A DNA stretch of 64,000 nt from JAMZMI01 sp049115715 (GCA_049115715.1 JAGDZQ010000004.1:186001-250000), one strand, 5' to 3'. Positions 35,481 to 44,810 are shown, counted from the first letter of the stretch. Notes: generated from the sequence alone by a model not told the origin. Translations and numbers: made by a program.

Positions 35481-36755
35481 ATGGACAACACCGAATTGAA
35501 AGTTGTAAAGATTACTCACAGAGAAGCGGAAATAAGTATTCGTGAAAAGTTCAGCTTGAGCAAAGCAGAGCGTGAGCATCTATACCTTCAACTTCGGGAC
35601 GTTTATGGTATTCAAGAGGCACTCATCCTATCAACGTGCAATAGGACTGAGGTGTATTATGTTCATAAGCATGACTTAGGAGATCGGATCATTGGTCTCC
35701 TAAGTTTTATAGATCTTATACATCATCATCAATACAACGATTTTTTCACCACAATATCTGATAGTACAGATACTTTGAGACACCTGTATGGTGTAGCTAT
35801 AGGGCTGGACTCACAGGTACTTGGTGACATACAGATATTTGGTCAGGTAAAGCAAGCTTATCAGGAAAGTGTGGATATGGGTTTTGCCAGTGGGTTGATT
35901 CATAGAGCCATGCACACACTATTTCGCGCACACAAGCAGGTGTGTGAAAAGACGTGCTTTAAAGATGGGGCAGCTTCGGTTTCTTACAATGCGGTAAAGC
36001 TTTTGAAAGACGAGAATCTTGCTCAGAAAAACGACGCAATATTGGTCGTTGGAGCTGGGAAAATGGGAGCGGATGCTTGTCGACATTTAGTGAAGTTGGG
36101 CTATACCAACATTCATGTAACAAACCGATCAGAGGAGAAATCAACGACACTTTCTGAGGAGCTGAACATATCAGTCTTGCCTTTCGAGCAATTGTTTGAG
36201 AAGCTTGGGGACTACAGTGCTATTATCAGTGCCATCGGTTCTGCAAAACCAGTTTTTCATTTAGAAACATCATCCAAATTAACTCATCATCTTCAAGTGG
36301 TGGATCTGTGCAACCCAAGAAGTTTCTCAGAGGAGTTCATCGACAATCATGTTTCCAGCTACTTCGATATTGATTTCATAGGAAGTCTTACTGAGGAAAC
36401 CCTTGATAGAAGGAAGGCCGAGACGTCAAAAGTAGCATTAATAATAGATGAGAACCTCGCAGAACTAAGCACTTGGGTGGATTATCAAAATCAGACCAAA
36501 GGCATTAAGAAATTCAAAGAGACCCTTGAGACGCTTCGTAAAGAGGCAATGTCAGAATATTTAAGAAAATCAGACCCCACCCAAACAGAAATGATGGAAG
36601 ATCTATCAAGATCGATCATTCAAAGGATTGTAAAGCTTCCTGTTCTTCAACTCAAGCAAGTATGCGAGAGGGAAAGAGTAGATCAGCTAGGAGAATCTTT
36701 AAATGAATTATTCAATCTGGAATATCACGAAAACCATAAACAAAACAGACTATGA
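35481..36755 (+). CDS. hemA: Glutamyl-tRNA reductase
   Basis: A 424-residue HemA with the catalytic cysteine region ILSTCNRTEVYY (C53), the substrate motif SQVLGDIQIFGQVKQ, an NADPH-binding Rossmann domain (VVGAGKMG) and a C-terminal helical dimerisation region. It makes glutamate-1-semialdehyde, the first committed step of tetrapyrrole synthesis (haem and sirohaem). Its place inside the nitrate cluster suggests a dedicated supply of haem for the globin and cytochromes here and sirohaem for NirB. The genome may have another copy; this cannot be seen here. It overlaps the globin gene by 4 bp (ATGA). Confidence 0.93.
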   Translation: MDNTELKVVKITHREAEISIREKFSLSKAEREHLYLQLRDVYGIQEALILSTCNRTEVYYVHKHDLGDRIIGLLSFIDLIHHHQYNDFFTTISDSTDTLRHLYGVAIGLDSQVLGDIQIFGQVKQAYQESVDMGFASGLIHRAMHTLFRAHKQVCEKTCFKDGAASVSYNAVKLLKDENLAQKNDAILVVGAGKMGADACRHLVKLGYTNIHVTNRSEEKSTTLSEELNISVLPFEQLFEKLGDYSAIISAIGSAKPVFHLETSSKLTHHLQVVDLCNPRSFSEEFIDNHVSSYFDIDFIGSLTEETLDRRKAETSKVALIIDENLAELSTWVDYQNQTKGIKKFKETLETLRKEAMSEYLRKSDPTQTEMMEDLSRSIIQRIVKLPVLQLKQVCERERVDQLGESLNELFNLEYHENHKQNRL

Positions 36756-37210
36756 GTATTTTAAAATCAATTTTCGGGAAAAAAGAGGAAGGTCCTGTTA
36801 CCCTGAAGCAAAAAGAACTTGTACAAGCCTCTTTCACCAAAGTAGCTCCGATTGCAGATGTAGCGGCGGATATATTTTATACCCAGCTATTTGAATTAGA
36901 TCCTGCGCTTAAGCCATTGTTCAAAGGAGATATCAAAGAGCAGGGAGCCAAGCTGATGACGATGATCGCAGCAGCTGTGAAAGGTCTTGATGACTTGGGA
37001 GGATTGGTTCCTGTAGTTCAGGATTTAGGAAAAAGACACGTTGGTTACGGAGTGACAGACGCTCATTACGATACGGTAGGTGCGGCGCTTATTTTCACTT
37101 TAGAGAAAGGTTTAGGAGACGATTGGAACGACGAGCTCAAAGATGCTTGGGTTACTGTATACACTGTACTAGCTGATACTATGAAGGCAGCAGCAGCCAC
37201 AGCAGCTTAA
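36752..37210 (+). CDS. Single-domain bacterial globin (VHb/flavohaemoglobin-type)
   Basis: A 152-residue globin of the bacterial/flavohaemoglobin class with no reductase domain. Proximal His is in KRHVGYGV; a tyrosine in IFYTQLF is the likely B10 residue and QG in IKEQGAKLM the E7 region. A short, Lys-rich N-terminus and Ala-rich C-terminus flank it. Known family members bind O2 or NO; several detoxify NO. By analogy with Bradyrhizobium Bjgb, encoded with NarK and NasC, it may remove NO formed during nitrate assimilation. The 4-bp overlap with hemA indicates coupled translation. Confidence 0.9.
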   Translation: MSILKSIFGKKEEGPVTLKQKELVQASFTKVAPIADVAADIFYTQLFELDPALKPLFKGDIKEQGAKLMTMIAAAVKGLDDLGGLVPVVQDLGKRHVGYGVTDAHYDTVGAALIFTLEKGLGDDWNDELKDAWVTVYTVLADTMKAAAATAA

Positions 37211-37237
37211 TTCAATTTCTAACCTAAATCTAATTTT

Positions 37238-38059
37238 ATGAAATCTTACAACACATATAAAAACATCAGTCTAATCTTTGGATTAATCATCCTTGGGTTT
37301 GCATGTACACCACTGCCCGAAGAAAGCGGAGAAGAAGCTTCGTCTGGGAAAATCTATTCAATAGAAGAAGCATTCGAAATTGTAGCTAAGGAGAACGATG
37401 TAGCTCGTACACTTTACACCAAAGCAATAGTAGGAGCGGGGAAAAAGCAGGGTTTGAAGTTTCACGAGGATTGGGAAAAAGACGATGTAGAGGCTGGTCC
37501 ACTTCCGGCACTATTTCTTAGAGGTATTGCTGGAGATATCAGGAAAAAGGGAGAAGTGCCTTTGGGGCTTTTTCTAGGTTCTGATTTTCCCGTAAGGAAA
37601 TCAAACAAATTCTCAGGAAAACAAGCGGATCTTTTTGCGGAGATCAGAAAAGACGCTAAGCCGAAATATTTCTTCGACGAGGAGAGCCAATTGTACACGG
37701 CAATGTTTCCGGATTTTGCAGGAGCAAAACCGTGTGTAACATGTCACAACGATCACCCGGAGACTACAAAGAGTGATTGGAAACTTGGAGATATCATGGG
37801 AGCAACTACCTGGACTTACCCAAGCGACTCAGTATCTTTTGAGGAGCTTCAGGGCATCATCATGGCATACAGAGAAGGAGCGGCTGCTACGCTTCAGGTG
37901 TACTACGACAAAGCATCCGGTTTTTCAGAAAACGAGGTTCCAAGCGTAGGAGAGGTATGGCCTGCTAAAGGCTATAATCTTCCTGAGCCGAAGGTATTCT
38001 TAGATAGTGTGAACGAACTCTCTTCGGAGGAAACACTAAAAGGAATCCTTAGGATTTAA
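37238..38059 (+). CDS. DUF3365 (Tll0287-like) monohaem c-type lipoprotein
   Basis: A 273-residue protein with a lipobox LGFAC (Cys at residue 23) and one c-type haem site CVTCH (C166, C169, H170). The surrounding fold (residues about 60-170, ALFLRGIAGDI) resembles DUF3365, a haem-based sensor or redox domain. As a periplasm-facing lipoprotein it would need haem attachment by the CcmF-like system nearby. Function in this cluster is unknown. A leader with several hairpins (38079-38170) precedes the next gene. Confidence 0.82.
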   Translation: MKSYNTYKNISLIFGLIILGFACTPLPEESGEEASSGKIYSIEEAFEIVAKENDVARTLYTKAIVGAGKKQGLKFHEDWEKDDVEAGPLPALFLRGIAGDIRKKGEVPLGLFLGSDFPVRKSNKFSGKQADLFAEIRKDAKPKYFFDEESQLYTAMFPDFAGAKPCVTCHNDHPETTKSDWKLGDIMGATTWTYPSDSVSFEELQGIIMAYREGAAATLQVYYDKASGFSENEVPSVGEVWPAKGYNLPEPKVFLDSVNELSSEETLKGILRI

Positions 38060-38078
38060 GACTTTCATTTGTCAAAGT

Positions 38079-38170
38079 GGGTGCAGTGTATCACTGCCTG
38101 CAGAGAGCACTGCCCCATTTTATTACACAGAGTCTGAGAGTCTTGCACAATTTAAGCACAGACGACTCTG
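38079..38170 (+). other. Leader with alternative hairpins before the diheme/reductase genes
   Basis: GCAGTG (38083-38088) can pair with CACTGC at 38092-38097 (3-nt loop) or with CACTGC at 38108-38113 (part of a longer GGGTGCAGTG/CACTGCCCC stem). A separate CAGAGTC (38128-38134) pairs with GACTCTG (38164-38170). Mutually exclusive stems suggest a regulatory leader or a partial terminator; a T-rich stretch follows the second CACTGCCCC. No riboswitch class recognised. Confidence 0.5.
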
Positions 38171-38207
38171 CGAAATTTAAAATGAATAACAAACACTACT
38201 TCCAACT

Positions 38208-38684
38208 ATGGGCAGACTGGCATTTATCACCACAGGCTTAACACTGTTTGCGCTTTTCATCCTTCAGGATCTTCTGGGATGGAAATGGGATTTCTTATAT
38301 GAGCTTCAAGACGACCAAATGTACAGGCGTTGGTCCGGTTTGGTACTTTCCCTGATTATTCTATTTCAATGGTCACTGAGTTTGGTAAGAAGTCGTCCGA
38401 AATGGGAAGAGTTGAGTCTCAAATTTTACAATATCCATAATTGGATAGGAGCCTTTACACCACTGCTTTTTTACATCCATTCTATGCAGCTTGGTTTTGC
38501 ATACCTACTGGTTCTTAGTCTTACTTTTTTTGGGAATTTTCTACTTGGGATGTTCAATCTGGATGTGATCAAGAACAAGTCTCAAATCATATTTCAAGCA
38601 TGGATGATACTGCATGTCGCCTGCTCTTTTTTCATCACTTTACTTACCATATACCACATTTGGGTGGTTTTTTATTACGAATAA
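38208..38684 (+). CDS. Small diheme b-type membrane protein (ferric-reductase-like)
   Basis: A 158-residue protein with four predicted transmembrane helices (about 5-22, 43-60, 76-95, 98-118, and 130-152; a fifth is possible). Two helices each carry His-X13-His: H77/H91 and H136/H150. That is the spacing of the two haem b pairs in NADPH oxidase and ferric reductase membrane domains. It should carry two b-type haems spanning the membrane. The next gene, 4 bp downstream, encodes a flavin/2Fe-2S reductase, so the two may be a split transmembrane electron-transfer enzyme. The family name was not recognised with certainty. Confidence 0.65.
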   Translation: MGRLAFITTGLTLFALFILQDLLGWKWDFLYELQDDQMYRRWSGLVLSLIILFQWSLSLVRSRPKWEELSLKFYNIHNWIGAFTPLLFYIHSMQLGFAYLLVLSLTFFGNFLLGMFNLDVIKNKSQIIFQAWMILHVACSFFITLLTIYHIWVVFYYE

Positions 38685-38687
38685 TTC

Positions 38688-39746
38688 ATGGGGAAAGCGG
38701 TTTCACTCAAAGTAAAAAAAGTAATTAAGGTCACGAATGATGCGATAAGTATCCATTTCAAACAGCCTTTTTTCAAAAAAATAAAATACACCTCTGGGCA
38801 GTTTCTCACGCTTCTTGTCAATATAGATGGTGAAATCGTCCGACGATGCTATTCGCTCAACAGTGCACCGGACATCAACGATTATGTGAGTGTCACAGTC
38901 AAGCGAATTCAAGATGGTCAGGTTTCTAATTTCCTATTCAACAACCTAAAAGAAGGAGACAAAATGAACGTGCTTTTGCCAATGGGCAACTTCACAATCA
39001 CTCCTGATAAAAAGAAAAAAAGACATATCGTACTGTTTGGTGCGGGTAGTGGAATCACCCCTTTGATTTCCATTTTAAAAACTATTATAGGAAAAGAGCC
39101 TGAGAGTACAGTCTCGCTTATTTATGGGAACAGAGATTTGGAGTCGATCATATTCAACGATGAACTGACAGAATACAAAGAGAAATACAGTGATCGTCTC
39201 AACCTCATTCATATTATTGAAAAACCTGGAGATTTTGACGGATGCCTCAAAGGCAGGGTTGAACGATCTCAGGTGAAAAATTTATTGAGTCAGCTACCCT
39301 CTTTTCCACCTGAACAGACTGAGTATTATATATGTGGCCCTTCTGGTATGATGACAGAAGCAGAGGAGGGATTGAAAGCAAGCGGAGTTGAGGAGAAATA
39401 TATCAATATCGAAAAATTTAGTGCCCCACCTCCTTCAGCAGAAGAGGTTAAGGCGACTGGTCCGATGCTAGAGAACCGAGAGGTGAAAATCGTCTTTAAA
39501 GGGAAAGATTATATGGTACCCGTCAAAGCTGGTACAACTATAATGGATGCAGCTCTGGATGAAAAAATTAAGCTTCCGTATGTCTGTATGGACGGTATCT
39601 GTGGCACGTGCAAAGCAACCTGCTCATCAGGAGATGTATACATGAGAAAGGGGCATGTCCTTTCTGAGAAGGAAATGAACGAAAAAATTGTGCTTCCGTG
39701 CATTTGTAAACCAGTAACGAATGGTGTCGTGCTAGAATTCAACTAA
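38688..39746 (+). CDS. Flavin/[2Fe-2S] NAD(P)H oxidoreductase (PaaE/Hmp-type)
   Basis: A 352-residue ferredoxin-reductase-type protein. The FAD-binding motif is RCYSLNSAP, the NAD(P) motif GAGSGITPL and the C-terminal domain a plant-type [2Fe-2S] ferredoxin (CMDGICGTCKATC ... C). This is the order FAD, NAD(P), 2Fe-2S. It is cytoplasmic, with no signal peptide. It is 4 bp from the diheme membrane gene and could feed its haem or the globin. It is followed 6 bp later by the CcmF-like gene. Confidence 0.9.
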   Translation: MGKAVSLKVKKVIKVTNDAISIHFKQPFFKKIKYTSGQFLTLLVNIDGEIVRRCYSLNSAPDINDYVSVTVKRIQDGQVSNFLFNNLKEGDKMNVLLPMGNFTITPDKKKKRHIVLFGAGSGITPLISILKTIIGKEPESTVSLIYGNRDLESIIFNDELTEYKEKYSDRLNLIHIIEKPGDFDGCLKGRVERSQVKNLLSQLPSFPPEQTEYYICGPSGMMTEAEEGLKASGVEEKYINIEKFSAPPPSAEEVKATGPMLENREVKIVFKGKDYMVPVKAGTTIMDAALDEKIKLPYVCMDGICGTCKATCSSGDVYMRKGHVLSEKEMNEKIVLPCICKPVTNGVVLEFN

Positions 39747-39751
39747 CAGTT

Positions 39752-42334
39752 ATGCTAGGAAACCTTGGCCACTTGCTTATCATCATTGCTTTCGTTTCAA
39801 TCACGATTGCGATCTATGCCTATTTCAAAGGGAGCACAGTGTCCGATTCTACCAGCTCAAGCGGCTGGACCACTCTTGCCAGATCTAGCTATTTCATTCA
39901 TCTTCTGGCTGTGGTTGCTACTGTAGCAACACTTTTTAGCATTATCTACTTTCACCACTTTGAGTATCACTATGCATGGAAGCATTCTTCTAGGGAGCTG
40001 CCGTGGTATTTTATGATATCCTGCTTCTGGGAAGGACAGGAGGGGAGTTTTTTGCTTTGGATATTTTGGAATGCTTTTTTAGGATTGATCCTCATTAAGA
40101 CAGCCAAGCATTTTGAGCAAAGTACCATGACAGTTTTTTGCACGATCCAATTTTTCTTATTGTCTATGATATTGGGAGCTTACTTCGGAGGAGGAATGAA
40201 GGTGGGAAGCTCGCCCTTTTTGCTTCTCAGAGATGTCATGAGTGATGATGTTTTCAAAACCAATCCTGATTTCATTCCTGCAAACGGGACTGGACTTAAT
40301 CCACTATTGCAAAACATTTGGATGGTCATTCATCCACCAGTAATATTTTTAGGATTTGCCCTTTCGGGTGTTCCTTTTGCCTTTGCAATTGCGGCACTGT
40401 GGAAGGGGAAGTTGAAGACTTTTATTGCCAAGACAGCACCCTGGTTAATGGTTACTGTAGGAGTAGTAGGGATCGGAATCATGATGGGAGCCTACTGGGC
40501 ATACGAGACGCTCAACTTTGGGGGCTATTGGAATTGGGACCCTGTAGAAAATGCTATTCTGGTGCCATGGCTGGTTATGCTGGCTGCCGTACACGGAATG
40601 GTGCTGTATCGAAGAAAGGAAAAAGGATTTTTGCCAACCATTTCGCTGGTCATCAGTGGGTTCTTGCTAATCGTTTATTCCACCTTTCTGACCAGAAGTG
40701 GGATTCTGGGCAATTCGTCCGTGCATGCTTTTACAGACCTTGGCCTTTCCGGTCAGCTGCTCTTGTTCCTAATTTTCTTTGTTTTGATTTCTGTAGGTAT
40801 GCTTGTTTATAATAGAAAATCACTAACATCAGTCGAGCAAAACCTTGACATTCTTTCGCTTGAATTTTGGATGCTATTGGGGATATGCGTGATTGGCCTT
40901 TCTGCTTTTCAAGTATTGATTCCTACATCGATACCGGTTTTCAATGTAATCATTGAAGCTTTTGGTAGCACCAAAAGCTTTGCACCACCTACAGATCCGA
41001 TTGGCTTTTATAGTAAATATCAACTCTGGTTTGCAGCTGGCTTTTGTATCCTCTCAGCATTTGCTCAAAGCTTCTATTGGAAAAAAATCAAGACAAAACA
41101 AAAGCTTGAAAACGAAATGATTTTGCCATTAGTGGCAACCTTGGTCGTTACCTCCATTTTTGTTTTGATAGGCAAGACCCGAGATCTTTCTTATATATTC
41201 TTAATAGGGTCGTGTGTGTATCTTTTAAGCGTATGTATCTTTCTTTCTGTTGATCTTCTGAAAAGCTTTCAGCGGACTTCACTTGGAGGCATACTTGCGC
41301 ATATGGGTATGGCAGTGATGTTGCTTGGTTTCGTTTACTCTGCCGGACACCAGCGAATTATCAGTCAAAACCTAACCATCAATGCGCTAGATAGTGGGCT
41401 CCCAGCTCACAACGTGCAGCAAAATATTTTGCTAAGCAGAAATGTGCCCAAGGAAAATAATGACTACTCCTTATCCTATCAGTCTAGAAACTATGAGTTG
41501 CTTTCAGTGGGGACACTCATACCATCGGAGCATTTGATAAACACTTCGATGAATGGCAAAAAGATTGTGAAAAAAGATTTTACGGACAAGACTGGGAGTA
41601 CTTATAGAGCAGGAGAGACGCTCCACGTAAATACTGAGAATACCTATTATACGATAGATATACTTGAGCCGGGAGGGGATTCTTTTACGATTTCACCAAG
41701 AATGCAAAACAATCCTCAAATGGGTTATATCGCTTCACCAGACATAAAGAGTTACCCGTTTCGAGATATTTATACCCACATTACCAATTTTCCTGATCCT
41801 GAGAAAGTTGAGTGGAATGAACCGCTTAAAGCGAAAGTGAGTATAGGTCAATCACTGGAAGTAGATGGGTTGGAGATTGTCCTAACTAATATCGCAATAA
41901 AAGATGCGATCCCAAACATCGCTCTTTCACAAAAAGACATTGCACTCGAAGCAAGTATTTCAGTTTCTGACGAATACCATACATACGAAGCTAACCCCGT
42001 CTTTCACGTCTCTGCTGATCGATCGATTCGGTTTTTTCCAGATGAAGTAGAGGCTTTGGGTACTAAAGTCTTACTCAGTGGAGTGAATCCGGCAAGCAAA
42101 GAATATGAGTTGACTGTGATGACTTCTCAGAGAGATTGGATCACACTTAAAAGTATAGAAATGCCAATGATTAGCCTGGTATGGGTGGGCTTTCTTATTA
42201 TGGTATGCGGCATTGGCGTAGCTTTTTACAACAGATTGGTAGAATCAAAAAGTACAGAGGACGAATTGGTGATCTCGGCAGTAACCAATGAAATGCTCGA
42301 TATGAATAATGTGAGAATGGTTGTCAATCACTGA
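39752..42334 (+). CDS. ccmF: CcmF/NrfE-like cytochrome c haem lyase
   Basis: An 860-residue polytopic protein with about 15 helices, the WWD-like motif GGYWNWDPVENA, and a C-terminal periplasmic domain (about 570-800) before a final helix. CcmF/NrfE attaches haem to apocytochromes c. The gene is placed between a reductase and a pentahaem cytochrome, which suggests it matures c-type haems of this cluster; the rest of the Ccm pathway is not in the window. It could also be a housekeeping CcmF. Confidence 0.9.
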   Translation: MLGNLGHLLIIIAFVSITIAIYAYFKGSTVSDSTSSSGWTTLARSSYFIHLLAVVATVATLFSIIYFHHFEYHYAWKHSSRELPWYFMISCFWEGQEGSFLLWIFWNAFLGLILIKTAKHFEQSTMTVFCTIQFFLLSMILGAYFGGGMKVGSSPFLLLRDVMSDDVFKTNPDFIPANGTGLNPLLQNIWMVIHPPVIFLGFALSGVPFAFAIAALWKGKLKTFIAKTAPWLMVTVGVVGIGIMMGAYWAYETLNFGGYWNWDPVENAILVPWLVMLAAVHGMVLYRRKEKGFLPTISLVISGFLLIVYSTFLTRSGILGNSSVHAFTDLGLSGQLLLFLIFFVLISVGMLVYNRKSLTSVEQNLDILSLEFWMLLGICVIGLSAFQVLIPTSIPVFNVIIEAFGSTKSFAPPTDPIGFYSKYQLWFAAGFCILSAFAQSFYWKKIKTKQKLENEMILPLVATLVVTSIFVLIGKTRDLSYIFLIGSCVYLLSVCIFLSVDLLKSFQRTSLGGILAHMGMAVMLLGFVYSAGHQRIISQNLTINALDSGLPAHNVQQNILLSRNVPKENNDYSLSYQSRNYELLSVGTLIPSEHLINTSMNGKKIVKKDFTDKTGSTYRAGETLHVNTENTYYTIDILEPGGDSFTISPRMQNNPQMGYIASPDIKSYPFRDIYTHITNFPDPEKVEWNEPLKAKVSIGQSLEVDGLEIVLTNIAIKDAIPNIALSQKDIALEASISVSDEYHTYEANPVFHVSADRSIRFFPDEVEALGTKVLLSGVNPASKEYELTVMTSQRDWITLKSIEMPMISLVWVGFLIMVCGIGVAFYNRLVESKSTEDELVISAVTNEMLDMNNVRMVVNH

Positions 42335-42366
42335 ACTGATATCAGCTTAGAAAAAAATAGTTTGAG

Positions 42367-43080
42367 ATGAAAATAAGTAGAAAACGAAAAAGGCAATGGA
42401 TTGGGTTTGGAGTAGGGATTCTGGTCACATCCATCACTTATGTGATGATCAGCTTACCAGCCAATGAAGACATGCTTTCGCTAGGACCGATGAATCTGGG
42501 GCATGAAGACCTCAGTTGTGAGTCGTGTCATACCCCAGCCAAAGGGAATGTCTTTCAGCAGCTTCAGGCCAACATCATGTTTACCGTAGGAGCAAGGAAA
42601 TCCAAAAGTGATTTTGGTACCAAAAACGTAGATACAAAGAAGTGCTTGGAGTGCCATGACCGTGCAAACGATAGACATCCTTTACATAGATTCACTGAGC
42701 CTAGATTTGCAAATGCCCGCAAAAATTTACCTGCTCCTACAGGCAAAGTAGAATGCGAATCGTGTCATATAGAACACAATGGAGTAAGAGTCACTCAAAC
42801 GAATGTTGGCTATTGCCAAAACTGCCATCAGGAGACCGAGCTGAAACACGATCCTCTGGAAATCTCACACAAAGAGTTGATCGAGAAAGAAATGTGGTCG
42901 ACCTGTCTTCAATGTCATGACTTCCACGGTAATCACATTTTTAATGCGGCAGAATCCATGAAAGACACTATCCCGATGACAACAGTCAGAGAGTATTTTG
43001 AAGGAGGTAAGTCACCTTATGCTGATGTGAAAAAATACTACGCTTTGACGGAGGAGGAGTGGATAGAGGAGAATAAGTGA
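42367..43080 (+). CDS. Membrane-anchored pentahaem c-type cytochrome
   Basis: A 237-residue protein. A basic start and one transmembrane anchor (residues about 10-28) are followed by five CxxCH sites: CESCH, CLECH, CESCH, CQNCH and CLQCH. The anchor puts it on the periplasmic face of the inner membrane, as in NapC/NrfH-like or cyt c3-type families, but it is not clearly either one. It is the last gene of the cluster that includes the diheme protein, reductase and CcmF. It would be a plausible electron wire to a periplasmic acceptor. Partner enzyme not in the window. Confidence 0.85.
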   Translation: MKISRKRKRQWIGFGVGILVTSITYVMISLPANEDMLSLGPMNLGHEDLSCESCHTPAKGNVFQQLQANIMFTVGARKSKSDFGTKNVDTKKCLECHDRANDRHPLHRFTEPRFANARKNLPAPTGKVECESCHIEHNGVRVTQTNVGYCQNCHQETELKHDPLEISHKELIEKEMWSTCLQCHDFHGNHIFNAAESMKDTIPMTTVREYFEGGKSPYADVKKYYALTEEEWIEENK

Positions 43081-43233
43081 GTATAATAGATGCTTGAAAA
43101 GGGGTTTTTTTACTCTTTAAGATGGCAAATTCAGGTAGTGATTTTTTGTGAATGAGTAGATGTATAGCATGTTACGGTTTTGCATTTTCTATTTTTTTTT
43201 AAAAATTACCTTTATTTACCAATCACCTCATCC

Positions 43234-44481
43234 ATGACCTTCTTATCTGCTAAAGCGTGTTCTCTCTTTAAAAAGCTTTCGGTTACTATTTTCTTTTGTC
43301 TCATACTCGCTCAAACAGTGTTTGCACAAACAGACAATAAATCCGGCTACATTATTACCAATTCAAATGAGAAAATTACAGGACTTATTTCATTGAAAAA
43401 TGAGTATTTAAGTTCAAAAAAATGCGTTTTTAAATCCGACAGCAGTGAGGATTTCGTCACCTATACGCCAGATGAAATATTAGAGTATGGAAGCGAAGGG
43501 GTATTTCTATTTCGTTCGCGAGAGGTTAAAACAGACAAAGGAACGGAAATGCTTTTCCTTGATTGTCTGGTAGATGGCATATCAGATTTGTATTTTCTTC
43601 CGTCGGATGAAGAGCCGAGTTATTTTTTAGAGAAAAATGGAGAAATCAATATACTTAAACAAGATATATCTATTATAGAAGCTGAGGGTGGAGGAAGGGA
43701 CTATCAAAAAAAGAGCGATAAATACAAAGGCGTATTTATGTACTTGTATGCGGATGCACAATCACTTTATCCATTGATTAAAAAGTCAACATTTTCGCAC
43801 AATTCGTTAATTAAGGTTGCCAAAAAATATCATGAACTTACCTGTGATGAATATGAATGTCGGGTTTATACTCCTCAGAGCAAATCCAAGGTCTATATCG
43901 AACCGATGCTAGGTTATGGGATTGGTAAAAGTCAAATTGGAAGAGATACTGGCTTGGAAGTTTATCGAACTAACAGATTAATTACTGGAACTTACATCAC
44001 AGCAACAATGGGAAGATTCAGAAATAGATTCGGAGTATCTTCTGGTCTTCTCTACAGGAAGGTAAAGGAAAGTGGAAAGTTTAAAATTATTGGTACCAAT
44101 GCAAACCAGATCAACTTTGAATATGAGGCATTTATGATTCCAATACTAATTAATCGAAGAATAACAATAGGTAAATCCACATTAAGTCTTGGGGCAGGAC
44201 TAATCTTCACACGGATGATTGGCTTTGATAAGTCCGACGCAAGAATTACTTACGAAACGGATAGAGAAGATTTTGTTTTTGACTTGAATTTTCCAAACGA
44301 ATCTTATATGGGATTTATTGGTAGGGTCGGGTGGATATACGATTTAAGTGAAAAAATATATGCCAGATTGGACATGTCCTATTTGGGTAGCCAAAGTTCT
44401 TACGTCAATGAAGTATTTCTTGAGCGTAAAAACGAATTTTTCTTTGGTTCGATCAATCTAGGTTTTAAGGTGTTAAATTGA
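43234..44481 (+). CDS. Predicted outer-membrane beta-barrel protein of unknown function
   Basis: About 415 residues from the ATG at 43234. The ORF could begin at 43180, but that adds 18 residues before the hydrophobic signal region (TIFFCLILAQTVFAQ). An N-terminal beta-rich region (about 35-200) with many charged loops is followed by about 200 residues of short amphipathic strands ending in FFFGSINLGFKVLN, typical of Bacteroidetes barrels. Not recognised beyond that. It is separated from the cytochrome cluster by about 150 bp and does not obviously belong to it. Confidence 0.7.
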   Translation: MTFLSAKACSLFKKLSVTIFFCLILAQTVFAQTDNKSGYIITNSNEKITGLISLKNEYLSSKKCVFKSDSSEDFVTYTPDEILEYGSEGVFLFRSREVKTDKGTEMLFLDCLVDGISDLYFLPSDEEPSYFLEKNGEINILKQDISIIEAEGGGRDYQKKSDKYKGVFMYLYADAQSLYPLIKKSTFSHNSLIKVAKKYHELTCDEYECRVYTPQSKSKVYIEPMLGYGIGKSQIGRDTGLEVYRTNRLITGTYITATMGRFRNRFGVSSGLLYRKVKESGKFKIIGTNANQINFEYEAFMIPILINRRITIGKSTLSLGAGLIFTRMIGFDKSDARITYETDREDFVFDLNFPNESYMGFIGRVGWIYDLSEKIYARLDMSYLGSQSSYVNEVFLERKNEFFFGSINLGFKVLN

Positions 44482-44810
44482 TTTTCTTAGAACTCCTTCA
44501 AAAAACGTTTAATTAACAAATCTGACAGAAAGAATAGTCTTTGTGGTTTAACTCCATAAACACTTAAAACCGATCAGTAAAATCAGGTTGTCATGGCTGA
44601 AAGCAGAAAAAACAGCTTTCTGAGTCTATATTTATCAGATATCTAATACGTAAGATTACAGAGATTGCGAATATCTTTTTCTGAAAAAGTGAAAGAAAAA
44701 GATTTCACAATAATCTTCCCATAATTACTAATGAATGTTCGGGTTAGCTTAGGACTAATTATTAATCAAGCTGAGATGATTAATGTAAGCGAAACTGGAT
44801 TGTGGTAGTC
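44482..44810. other. Intergenic spacer with no recognised gene
   Basis: About 329 bp between two converging genes. It holds only imperfect AAAGC/GCTTT pairing near 44600-44625; I see no gene or strong terminator. Confidence 0.4.

Noticed and set aside
40318..40812. 164-codon plus-strand frame inside the ccmF-like gene
   Set aside because: It lies within the clear CcmF reading frame and has no family resemblance: a shadow.
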